Shown: positions 28,032-36,356 of the stretch, piece after piece
Layout: each line of letters opens with the position of its first letter
How positions within the stretch are numbered: position 1 is the stretch's first letter
Program-made: the position numbers and the translations under genes
From: Methanobacterium_B sp963825335
GTDB taxonomy: Archaea; Methanobacteriota; Methanobacteria; Methanobacteriales; Methanobacteriaceae
Length of the DNA stretch: 64,000 bases
Assembly: GCA_963825335.1 (NCBI GenBank)
Contig: CAWGSP010000001.1
Location: 2,294,001 to 2,358,000 of the forward strand
Direction: 5' to 3'
Notes under the pieces: model-generated
What the model was told of the DNA's origin: nothing
Databases searched by the model: none
The model's input: the letters and a program-made list of their open reading frames with translations, nothing else

Positions 28032-29394
28032 GTATTAAAGAAAATGGAAATGTTAGAAATAGTTTAAGCGCTAAATTTGCAGGTAAAACTTCGATAGAAG
28101 CTCCAAAATATTCATGTGCCCTTGCAGGGGCATATGGATCTGCACTAGGAATATACGGATTGGTGCCATTATTACACGCAGGACTAGGTTGCGGCCTAGG
28201 GCAGCTTTTTGGACAGTTTTATGCTGGAGGACAGAATGCTGGTGGACCAGTAGGAGGTACAAGTACACCAACCTCAGGATTAGTTGAAGAACACGTAATA
28301 TTTGGTGGTGAAGAGAAACTCAGAAAATTAATTGAAGCTTCTTCAGAAGTTATGGAAGGAGATGCTTTTGCTGTCATATCTGGATGTATTCCTTCACTCA
28401 TAGGGGATGATGTTGACGCTGTTATCCGAGAATTTCCCGAAGTTCCAATAATCAACATTAATGCAGCAGGATTTAATGGAAGTTCATATGAGGGGTATGA
28501 ATTATTCTTAGAAGCTATAATAGATCAAATTTTAACTCCTCTAGAAAAGAAAAAAGGAGTGGTTAACATATTGGGAATTGTTCCATTCCAGCATATTTTC
28601 TGGAAAGGAGAATTAAGAGCTGTGAAGAAACTTTTGGAAAGCATTGGTTTACAGGCTAATATAATATTTACAGAATTTGAAGGCTTTGAAAAATTAAAAG
28701 AATTGCCTTCAGCTGAATATAATCTGGTTTTATCTACATGGAACGGACATAGAGCAGCTAAAAAATTAGAAGAAAAATTTGATATTCCGTCCATTATATT
28801 TCCTAGTGTGCCTGTAGGTCCAAAACAAACCAGTAAATTTTTAAGGATTGTTGGTGAACAGCTGGATGTTCCAAAAGATATAGTTGAAGAAGTAATAAAA
28901 AATGAAGAACGCAGGACTTATCGTTTAATAGAATATTCCGGAGATATGCTTTTAGTAGCCCGACCGCATTGTTATTTTGCAGTTGTTGCAGATAGTAATA
29001 CTGCTATAAATGTAACTAATTTCATGGTTAATGAGCTTGGATATCTTCCAGATATAATCCAGTTAAGTGATAATCCTCCCGAAGAATATAGAAAAGGTAT
29101 TATCAAAGCCCTTACTGAAGATCTTGAAAGCACATCATTGCCTGAGATAATCTTTGAACCTGACTCATATGAACAAAAGAAAATTTAAGGAATAGATCAT
29201 TCCTGTTCTTATTTGCTAGTTCTCTTGAAGCACATGTAGCTTCAGAATTAGGTGCTCCCAATGTTGGAGTACCCCATATTACTGTCAGTTTTCCATCATA
29301 CAATCGCGTAGTTTTGAATGAAAACTATGTGGGTTATGATGGTGGATTAACATTGATAGAAGATTTCACAAGTCATTTTGCAGGCCCATTATAG
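28028..29394 (+). CDS. NifK-like subunit, copy 2 (one-base frameshift near the C-terminus)
   Basis: GTG start overlapping the NifD2 stop, with AAGGAGA upstream. Cysteines 30, 55 and 120 match NifK1. The open frame stops at 29188 after EQKKI, but the next frame continues at once with RNRSF, FLFASSLEA and FPSYNR to AGPL and a stop at 29392-29394, exactly like the NifK1 C-terminus. Adding one T to the TTT at 29184-29186 would give KILRNRSF, matching the KLRNRPF of NifK1. The sequence as given encodes a protein missing about 68 residues. A read error is more likely than decay because the tail is fully conserved. Confidence 0.88.
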
Positions 29395-29553
29395 CAAATT
29401 CAAACATATTAACATTAGGTTAGTTTAAATAATATTAACCAATTATTTTTTTTAAATATTTTCATGAATTATTTTTTAAAATGAATTGATTTTCTACATC
29501 GATTTTGAAATTCTTAAAAAAAGTAATGAAAATAAATTGCATTCATAAATTAA

Positions 29554-29955
29554 TTATTGTTCAATACTAATTGTGCTTTTATTGTACTCTTCTCTAGCAA
29601 AGTTTCCGATAATAACTCCGGCTATTGCAGCGACAATATCTGTTACCAGAACTGTCAATAGTGGTATTATTAAAGATGAATCAAATATATAGGTTAATCC
29701 TGCTGTATAAGCTTGAATTACTAATATTATGATGCTTATCACACCAGATATTAATCCAAAGATTAGACTATAGGTTAATAATTGTTTTGCTTTCGCTTTA
29801 TAATCTATTTCGGGTTTAATAATGTATCCGAGAATTGCTCCTCCAAATAAGAATACTATAACTCCATTAATACCCCCTTGTTGTGCAAACGAAAGGATAA
29901 GGTAACTTGCCACTGTAAAGACCACTCCAATTATAATAGGTCTCCATTCAACCAT
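29554..29955 (-). CDS. DUF5518-type four-helix membrane protein
   Basis: A 133-residue protein with four hydrophobic helices, opening VEWRPIIIGVVFTVASYLIL and containing GGAILGYIIKPEIDYKAKAK between helices 2 and 3. This matches small membrane proteins (DUF5518) that are abundant in Methanobacteriales and have no known function. It is convergent with NifK2 and divergent from the cupredoxin-like gene; the TAACGATCGTTA palindrome at 30188 lies about 230 bp upstream of its start. Confidence 0.65.
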   Translation of the reverse strand: MVEWRPIIIGVVFTVASYLILSFAQQGGINGVIVFLFGGAILGYIIKPEIDYKAKAKQLLTYSLIFGLISGVISIIILVIQAYTAGLTYIFDSSLIIPLLTVLVTDIVAAIAGVIIGNFAREEYNKSTISIEQ

Positions 29956-30447
29956 ATTTTCACTTCCTAATTTTCAGTTTTTTTTAGCGTATCTAGATCA
30001 ATTTTTGTAATAATTTCTTTAATCATTAAATCCATCAACAGTATTATTAATTTTTAACTTATGAGATATTAAATATTATTTTCATGTTCACATAAATATA
30101 TATCAATCATTCTAGTTCTAAAGTTAAATTTGTTTAGTACAAAGAAAATTTCGTATTAGTCATTATTTTGTTTCAAATTTCATAATATAACGATCGTTAT
30201 GATATTATATAAAAGTTTTCATTGATTTTTTAAGAAAATCCTATCGTATTCTCTAATTGAACAGAGCGATTGTTTTAACTCGACTACTGAAATTATGAAA
30301 ACTCATTTTTTGATTAAATTAAAAAAATATAACGATCGTTAAATTTAAATATCAATAATAATGAATACACTGTTGGTAACTAACTAACATATAACGATCG
30401 TTATCAAGTGTAGTATAAAAAAATAATAAAATTGGGAGGGGTGAAAA
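29956..30447. promoter_or_regulatory. divergent promoter region with three operators
   Basis: TAACGATCGTTA at 30188-30199, 30330-30341 and 30392-30403. The last two are 62 bp apart and precede the cupredoxin-like gene; the last is followed by AGTATAAAAAAATAATAAAAT, which includes a TATA-like box. No gene seen. Confidence 0.75.
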
Positions 30448-30879
30448 ATGAACAAAATAATTCCAATAGCAGTAATAATTGTTATAGTTGCATTGATTAT
30501 AGGAGTTGTAGCATTTACTCAAAATAATCAACCAGCAATGGGAACTAATAGCAGTAACATGTCAAACATGTCCAATATGAATACAACTAGCAGTACTAAT
30601 GGTCTTCAATCCATTATTATAATTCAAAATGGAACAGTAAGTCCAGCAAATTTGACTATCAAACCTAATACTACTGTTGTTTGGACAGTTAAAGATCCAA
30701 CTGGTAAGTATATGATTACAAGTAAAAGTAAAAATCAAGGAATGTATCTCTTTATGAGCAATGATCTAAGCAATGGACAGAGTTTCAGCTTCAAATTTAT
30801 TGGAAATGGTACCTATAGTTATTATGATATGGACCACATGGGTAACAGTAATTTGACAGGTACAATTATAGTACAATAA
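30448..30879 (+). CDS. membrane-anchored cupredoxin-like protein
   Basis: A 143-residue protein with an N-terminal helix (residues 4-25) acting as a signal anchor, a Met/Asn/Ser-rich linker (MSNMSNMN), and a C-terminal domain whose strands match a plastocyanin-like fold (NGTVSPANLTIKPNTTVVWTVKD ... FKFIGNGTYSYYDMDHMG). The usual C-x-x-x-H-x-x-M copper site is only partly kept: Asp-Met-Asp-His-Met replaces the Cys position. So it may bind a metal through His and Met residues, or not at all. GGGAGGGG precedes the ATG. Two operators in its promoter place it in the sulfur regulon, possibly as an outside-facing metal or thiol-ligand binder. Confidence 0.7.
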   Translation: MNKIIPIAVIIVIVALIIGVVAFTQNNQPAMGTNSSNMSNMSNMNTTSSTNGLQSIIIIQNGTVSPANLTIKPNTTVVWTVKDPTGKYMITSKSKNQGMYLFMSNDLSNGQSFSFKFIGNGTYSYYDMDHMGNSNLTGTIIVQ

Positions 30880-31577
30880 AGTAATTTTCTTTAGAATTTC
30901 CATATTTTTTTTTGAAAATTTATGAATATAAAGTTAAGAAATTAATTATTAAATTGTTTTAATCTGCAGTAAACTATGTTTTGTATTTAACCCTCTTAAA
31001 ATCATAATTCCGGTTTACATGGACAAATAATGTAAACTGTTGGTATTTTAATTATTAATTTTGATTTTATGTTATTCTTTAATTTAACTCTTCAAAAATA
31101 CAAAAATTACTTTCTATTTTTTAATAAAGATAGCTCCAATGTATTATAACGATCGTTAAGTTTATATTATATAATATTTTAAACATTAAACTAATTTTAT
31201 AACGATCGTTATTATTAAACAATTTTCTAAAAAATAATGAAAATAGGATATAACGATCGTTAAGTTTATATAATATTTGAAATTAAAGATGTTATTACGA
31301 TATAACGATCGTTAAGTGAATTATCTATTCTTTTTGCATGTCGCAATTAGAAAAAAATTGAAGTTACAACGATTAACGATCGTTATATAATATTGATTGG
31401 CCGGTAATGGCTTTTTAAGCCCTACTACGAGAGAAATTGAGAACAATAAAACAAAAACGTGCAATCAATCATTGGTTCAATTTATAGCGATCTCTTAACT
31501 GCAAATTTATCGATTAAGTGGATAATTATTGATTAAACCTAAATGAAGCTGCATGGCATTAAAAGGAGGGAAATACA
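30880..31577. other. regulatory gap before the importer operon
   Basis: Contains the five-operator array (31147-31385) and, near 31395-31440, a GATTGGCC block with the small hairpin GGCTTTTTAAGCC that is partly echoed at 33442-33480 before the binding-protein gene. No gene seen. Confidence 0.5.
31147..31385. promoter_or_regulatory. array of five operators upstream of the ABC importer
   Basis: Perfect TAACGATCGTTA copies start at 31147, 31200, 31251, 31303 and 31374. The first four are 53, 51 and 52 bp apart, close to five helical turns, so bound proteins would face the same side of the DNA. Two copies are followed by the same AAGTTTATAT(T)ATA stretch, as if an operator-promoter unit had been duplicated. 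Confidence 0.8.
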
Positions 31578-31664
31578 GTGTTGAAAGATAAATTACTAAA
31601 TATCAGGGAGATTTCAAAATGTTTCCCAATTTTATTAAAACATCATCTAAAGGTGGATTGGTAA
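31578..31664 (+). CDS. possible 28-aa leader peptide
   Basis: A GTG at 31578 with a very strong ribosome site (AGGAGGG) opens a 28-codon frame that stops at 31662-31664, overlapping the TTG (31658) that should start the ABC ATPase. The peptide is basic and hydrophobic and contains one Cys. The strong site and the overlap suggest translational coupling, either as a leader or as a small protein. It may be a chance frame. Confidence 0.35.
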   Translation: MLKDKLLNIREISKCFPILLKHHLKVDW

Positions 31665-31698
31665 TATCAGCAAGATAGAAGCAATTAACGTAAAAAAG

Positions 31699-32535
31699 GT
31701 GTTTAAAGTAAGAGGTGACAAGAAAAGAGGAGAACCTGAAAACATTGATTTTCTTGCACTCGGAGGTCTAAACCTCAGCATTAACACAGGCGAATTCATT
31801 GTTATACTTGGCCCAACAGGTTGTGGTAAATCAACATTCTTGGACATTATTGCAGGTCTTTCTGAGCCTAGTGAAGGTACAATAACTCTTGATGGTAATC
31901 CTATCAAAGGTCCGGGACTAGATAGGGGTGTTGTATTTCAGCAATACGCTCTACTTCCATGGAGAACAGCTCTTGGTAATGTAACCTTTGCACTTGAGGC
32001 AGATAAAGACAAAGAAACCAGAGAAGAAATTGCAAGAAAATATCTTTCCCTTGTTGGGCTCAGTGGATTCGAAGATAGATATCCCTATGAATTGAGTGGG
32101 GGAATGAAACAAAGAGTTGCAATAGCACGTGCATTGGCCATAGAACCCGAAGTATTGCTAATGGATGAACCATTTGCAGCTGTAGATGCTCAAACGAGAG
32201 AAATACTCCAATCTGATCTTCTTAAAATAACAGAAAATACTAAAAAAACTGTTATTTTCATAACTCATAGTATTGAGGAAGCCATTTTTTTAGCTGACAG
32301 AGTAGCTGTCATGACAGCAAGACCCGGTGTTGTTAAAGAAATTGTTGACATACCAATATCAAAACAAAGAAGATTCACAGAAGATATTCAAAGTACTCAA
32401 GAATTTGTACAATTAAGACACAAACTATGGGAATTATTGAAAGAAGAGGTAATAAAATCTCAACAAATCAATAAATGCACAGTAGAAGACTGCAAAGTTG
32501 AAGAAGACAATGAATTTGGGGAAGTGGATATATGA
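31699..32535 (+). CDS. NitT/TauT-family ABC importer ATPase (N-terminal frameshift)
   Basis: The ATP-hydrolysing subunit: Walker A GPTGCGKST near residue 38, Q-loop FQQYALLPW, signature LSGGMKQR, Walker B LLMDEPFAAVD and switch His in ITHS. The family takes up nitrate, taurine, alkanesulfonates and related anions; the sulfur context suggests an organosulfur substrate. GTG 31699 is internal to the expected N-terminus. TTG 31658, just after AAAGGTGG, reads MVISA and then stops, while the right frame reads KIEAINVKKVF. Adding one A at 31672-31673 joins them, so a one-base deletion is likely. The C-terminus has an extra CTVEDC pair. Confidence 0.9.
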   Translation: MFKVRGDKKRGEPENIDFLALGGLNLSINTGEFIVILGPTGCGKSTFLDIIAGLSEPSEGTITLDGNPIKGPGLDRGVVFQQYALLPWRTALGNVTFALEADKDKETREEIARKYLSLVGLSGFEDRYPYELSGGMKQRVAIARALAIEPEVLLMDEPFAAVDAQTREILQSDLLKITENTKKTVIFITHSIEEAIFLADRVAVMTARPGVVKEIVDIPISKQRRFTEDIQSTQEFVQLRHKLWELLKEEVIKSQQINKCTVEDCKVEEDNEFGEVDI

Positions 32536-33392
32536 AATCAAAATCTGAGATTATAGAAGCTACAGAATCTTACAATCTAGGCAGATCTCCTGATGCTGGA
32601 AGATTTTCCTTTGATATTTTTGGATTCTTTAAAAACATACTTCACAAATATGCAGCCATAATCGTATTTTTACTACTTTGGCAAATACTGCCGACCATTG
32701 GGTTGGTAAACGAAATATTTATCCCCACACCAACTACCATTGTTTCGACCATGTGGCAACTGATCTTGAACGGCACACTAACAACGGATACACTTGTCAG
32801 TTTATCTAGGGTATTAGCAGGATTTGGATTAGCACTCTGTGTGGCTCTTCCTTTAGGATTCATACTAGGAGGATTCTTTAGAAACGTTGAAAAGGCCATT
32901 AATCCACTTTTGCAGATTCTTGGCCAGGCTAACCCATTCACGCTTCTACCAGTTTTCATAGTGTTTTTGGGAATAGGAGAAGTTTCAAAAATAGCGATCA
33001 TTTTCTGGGTTTCCCAATGGCCAGTACTGTTCAACACAGTTACAGGAATTAAAAACGTTGATCCTGTGCTGGTTAAAGTTGCAAGAACAGCAGGGCTAGG
33101 AAAATTTGATGTCTTTAGAAAAGTTCTACTACCCGCCTCACTACCAACAGTTTTCACAGGAATACGTATGGGTGCGATATTCGCATTTTTCATGCTTATT
33201 GGTGCTGAAATGATAGGATCTTCATCTGGTTTAGGTTTCTTGATAATGCAGTCTCAGATGGTAATGGCCATACCTACCATGTGGGCAGGAATAGTCACTG
33301 TTGCCCTTTTAGGATTAACTCTAAATTATACTATACTTTACATAGAAAAACGTCTCACAAGCTGGAAACAAGAAACAATAACTGTCCTGTAA
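32532..33392 (+). CDS. NitT/TauT-family ABC importer permease
   Basis: A 286-residue permease with six predicted helices and the cytoplasmic EAA-type loop ARTAGLGKFDVFRKVLLPASLPTVFTGIRMG that docks the ATPase. Opening hydrophilic segment of about 35 residues, then LLLWQILPTIGLVNEIFIPTPTTIVSTM, typical of SsuC/TauC relatives. Its ATG overlaps the ATPase stop codon. The gene is followed after about 265 bp by the binding protein. It closely resembles the second permease at 37749. Confidence 0.92.
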   Translation: MKSKSEIIEATESYNLGRSPDAGRFSFDIFGFFKNILHKYAAIIVFLLLWQILPTIGLVNEIFIPTPTTIVSTMWQLILNGTLTTDTLVSLSRVLAGFGLALCVALPLGFILGGFFRNVEKAINPLLQILGQANPFTLLPVFIVFLGIGEVSKIAIIFWVSQWPVLFNTVTGIKNVDPVLVKVARTAGLGKFDVFRKVLLPASLPTVFTGIRMGAIFAFFMLIGAEMIGSSSGLGFLIMQSQMVMAIPTMWAGIVTVALLGLTLNYTILYIEKRLTSWKQETITVL

Positions 33393-33658
33393 TCCACTAA
33401 CAAAAAATTTTCGAGATTTAAAGTTACACATCACAAATTCACTTTGATTGGCCAAAAAGGGCTACTATTGCTCTTTAGAAATTAATAAATGGGGGGGAAT
33501 TGAATTAAAATAAGAAAAACCACGAGAACTTGTAGTCATGAATAATAATTATAAATTTTTATAAATAACCTAATAAAATCGGGAAAAAACTTAAATAACT
33601 AAAATTATTGGATAAAAAATTATAACTGAAGTTAGTTTGTTAAATGGAGGCAAAGTTA
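33393..33658. other. gap inside the importer operon
   Basis: Carries GATTGGCCAAAAAGGGCTACTA near 33442-33463 (split here from a longer AT-rich context), partly similar to the block at 31395. It may be a processed or structured mRNA region that lets the binding protein be made at a different level. Confidence 0.3.
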
Positions 33659-34723
33659 ATGGTAAATGATAAACTTGTAGGAATAGTTGCTCTGGTGGTA
33701 ATTGCAGTTGTTGCTATATTTCTGACAGTAGGATCAGAAACAGATTTATTCGCAGCAAAAGGAAGTAATAACACCATAGATGCAGCTGTTACAAAGGACT
33801 GTACTATTACTCCCTGGGTTGTAGGACAAAAGTTGGGATTTTTCAAAAAAGCTGGAATAAATTTTGTAGATGTTGGACAGATAGCATGGGCTGATCAGCC
33901 CGCAGCACTGGTGAGCGGTCAGATCAATGTTTATGATGGACACCCAGATGCAATAATCGATCTCTTAAAAAGCGGAGCACAAATTAAAGGTGTAGCCATA
34001 AGTGATGCAGAACCTTTAAACAACTCTGAAGATAATGAACACATGCACTGGGAAGTTAAAAAAGGAAGTGATTTGAACACATCAACAACCGGAGGAGCTG
34101 CTATTATCAAAGCACGAGCTGCAAGCGGAAACAAAGTTAAAGTGGGAGTAGGATCTGAAGGTATCTGCGCAGATCTTGAATTCAATGCATGGTTAAGGGC
34201 AAACAACATGACAAAAAATGATGTTCAATATGTTGTAATACCAGACCCAGATCAAGAAGAGGCATTGGAAGAAGGTCAAATAGACATAGCAACATTACAT
34301 CCACCATTCTACAAAAAAGCTGAGACTGATGGTAATGTAACTGTTTTCCTCACGAGTACTCAGGCATTTGGACCTGCAGCAGGTTTAACATTACTTATCT
34401 TTACTGATAAGTACATACAACAATACCCTGGTACAGTTGAAGATTTCACCAATGCATATAAAGATGCTGAAAGATGGTCCAACAATAATCGTGAAGAAGC
34501 AGGAGCACTTACTTCACAAGCGATTGGATTACCTGGCGATACAGCTAACGTACACTGGTACAGTCCTTCAGGAGCAATCGATAATACTACCATAGGTTAT
34601 TTACAGCAATGGATAAATGCAATGGTTGCAGATGGAGATATCACACCTGGTGAATTCACACCGCAGGATCTGTATACTACAGAATTTTCTAACACATGGA
34701 AAACGAATTTACCTGATAACTAG
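33659..34723 (+). CDS. ABC importer substrate-binding protein (NMT1/SsuA-like)
   Basis: A 354-residue lipoprotein-free binding protein held by an N-terminal helix (LVGIVALVVIAVVAIFLTV). The mature part has the type II fold of NitT/TauT binding proteins: PWVVGQKLGFFKKAGINF, then ALVSGQINVYDGHPDAIIDLLKSG, VKVGVGSEGICADLEFNAWL, and IDIATLHPPFYKKAE. The ligand cannot be read from sequence; Asp, Trp and His residues near the cleft (WADQPA, HMHWEV) are notable. GGAGG precedes ATG 33659, which is preferred to ATG 33644. A hairpin terminator follows. Confidence 0.85.
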   Translation: MVNDKLVGIVALVVIAVVAIFLTVGSETDLFAAKGSNNTIDAAVTKDCTITPWVVGQKLGFFKKAGINFVDVGQIAWADQPAALVSGQINVYDGHPDAIIDLLKSGAQIKGVAISDAEPLNNSEDNEHMHWEVKKGSDLNTSTTGGAAIIKARAASGNKVKVGVGSEGICADLEFNAWLRANNMTKNDVQYVVIPDPDQEEALEEGQIDIATLHPPFYKKAETDGNVTVFLTSTQAFGPAAGLTLLIFTDKYIQQYPGTVEDFTNAYKDAERWSNNNREEAGALTSQAIGLPGDTANVHWYSPSGAIDNTTIGYLQQWINAMVADGDITPGEFTPQDLYTTEFSNTWKTNLPDN

Positions 34724-34745
34724 GTTATCAAAATATTTAAACCAA

Positions 34746-34770
34746 GCCGCTTTATGCGGCATTTTTTATT
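34746..34770 (+). terminator. hairpin terminator after the binding protein
   Basis: GCCGC, loop TTTAT, GCGGC, then ATTTTTTATT. One of the few GC stems in the window; it closes the importer unit before NifD3. Confidence 0.7.
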
Positions 34771-34889
34771 ATTTTTTAATGAAAATTTTTAATTTCAGAT
34801 GTGGAATTTGTTTGGTCTTAATTATCAATCATTATCTTAACTATTAAAAAAATTAATCAAAGTTTTAAAAAATTATGAGGTATTCGTGA

Positions 34890-36356
34890 ATGGCAATTAA
34901 AAAGTATAATAATGTTGCCCCAATACGCGATAATCGTTTAGACACGATTATAACCTTTGGGGGAAAGGCAAGTGAACTAGTAAATTTATCTGAAAAAAAA
35001 TGTATCAAAGCAAAGGATAGATCATTTTCACAGACAACATTCTGCCAGGAATGGCTTGCTATGTTAACATTAGCAACTATAAAGGATACGGTAGCGATTG
35101 TACACGCACCTGTAGGATGTTCCAGTTCTTTAACTTGCATAAACATATTCAACCGTTTTGGACAAATTTTAAGGGGAGATGAACCATTAACTGGAAAATG
35201 GATATCAACAAATCTAAAAGATTCTGATGTTATTCATGGAGGGGCTGAAAAACTTAGAGATGCTATACTGGAAGCTGACAAAAGATACAACCCTAAAGCA
35301 ATATTTATATTTTCTTCATGTGTTTCTGGTATCATAGGAGAAGATGTAGATGCTATTATTAGCCAAACACAAAATGAAACTTCTGCAACCATAATACCGG
35401 TGTATTGTGATGGTTTTAAATCTAAGGTATGGGCTTCAGGTTATGATGGATCATTCCAGGGTGCTTTGAACTATTTAATAAGCGAACCTGAAGAAAAAAG
35501 AGAAAATTTAGTAAATGTAATAAATCCAATCACCTTCGGAAGGGTTGATGAGCTAGAAGTTGAAAGACTTTTAAATCAATTAGGTTTAGAAGTCAACTTT
35601 ATCCCAAATTTTTCAACAACCAAAGCAATTGGGAAAGCTTCTGAAGCCGCCTTAACAGCAAGTTTGTGTACAACCTTCAGCGAATACTTAGCAAAAACTT
35701 TGAATGAACGCTACAATATACCTTACACCGAAAAATTAATGCCCGTTGGTCTTGATAATACCGATGAATGGTTAAGAGAAATTTCAAGATTCTTTGGAAA
35801 GCAAGAACAAGCTGAAAATATTATTAAAGCTGAAAGAGAAAAAATTCAACCCAAAATTGATGAAATTAAAGAGAAGCTAGCTGGAAAAACTGCATTTGTG
35901 AGTGCAGGACAATCACGTTCTATCGGAATACCTAATCTCCTTGCATATCTTGGAATAAAAATAGTGGGAATAACAGCTTATCACTACGATGAAATAATAT
36001 CTGAAAGTTTTGCGAAATTAGAACAGCGGTGTGGGGACTTTTGTACCAATGTGGCCAATGTGCAACCATTTGAACAGACCAATATATTGAATAGAGAAAA
36101 ACCTGACCTCTATTTCGGCCATATGGGAGAATCTGTATGGGCTACAAAGGAAGGTATCCCTACAGGAATGGTTTTCAACTTAGCTCATTTATTTGTAGGA
36201 TACAATGGTGTTGTTGCATTTGGAAACAGAATTCTCAACCTGATTAACAATCCTTCGTTCAGTAACAAAATCAATCAACACACCAAGCCAGTGTATCGTG
36301 AAAACTGGTTGAATGAAAATCCATTTAAATACCATAAAGGAGGGGATTTACAATGA
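34890..36356 (+). CDS. NifD-like subunit, copy 3 (divergent)
   Basis: A 488-residue alpha-type subunit clearly different from copies 1 and 2. Cysteines at 52 (QTTFC), 77 (HAPVGC) and 144 (FSSC) match the P-cluster set and Cys260 (TASLCTTF) the cofactor ligand. At the His442 position it has Asn (GYNG) rather than Ala, and Trp/Tyr at the Gln191/His195 positions. It also lacks copies 1/2's GTNVYYG opening. This pair might use another substrate or act as a scaffold for cofactor assembly, as NifEN does. No TAACGATCGTTA was found directly upstream; transcription may start after the 34746 terminator from an AT-rich promoter. Confidence 0.88.
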   Translation: MAIKKYNNVAPIRDNRLDTIITFGGKASELVNLSEKKCIKAKDRSFSQTTFCQEWLAMLTLATIKDTVAIVHAPVGCSSSLTCINIFNRFGQILRGDEPLTGKWISTNLKDSDVIHGGAEKLRDAILEADKRYNPKAIFIFSSCVSGIIGEDVDAIISQTQNETSATIIPVYCDGFKSKVWASGYDGSFQGALNYLISEPEEKRENLVNVINPITFGRVDELEVERLLNQLGLEVNFIPNFSTTKAIGKASEAALTASLCTTFSEYLAKTLNERYNIPYTEKLMPVGLDNTDEWLREISRFFGKQEQAENIIKAEREKIQPKIDEIKEKLAGKTAFVSAGQSRSIGIPNLLAYLGIKIVGITAYHYDEIISESFAKLEQRCGDFCTNVANVQPFEQTNILNREKPDLYFGHMGESVWATKEGIPTGMVFNLAHLFVGYNGVVAFGNRILNLINNPSFSNKINQHTKPVYRENWLNENPFKYHKGGDLQ

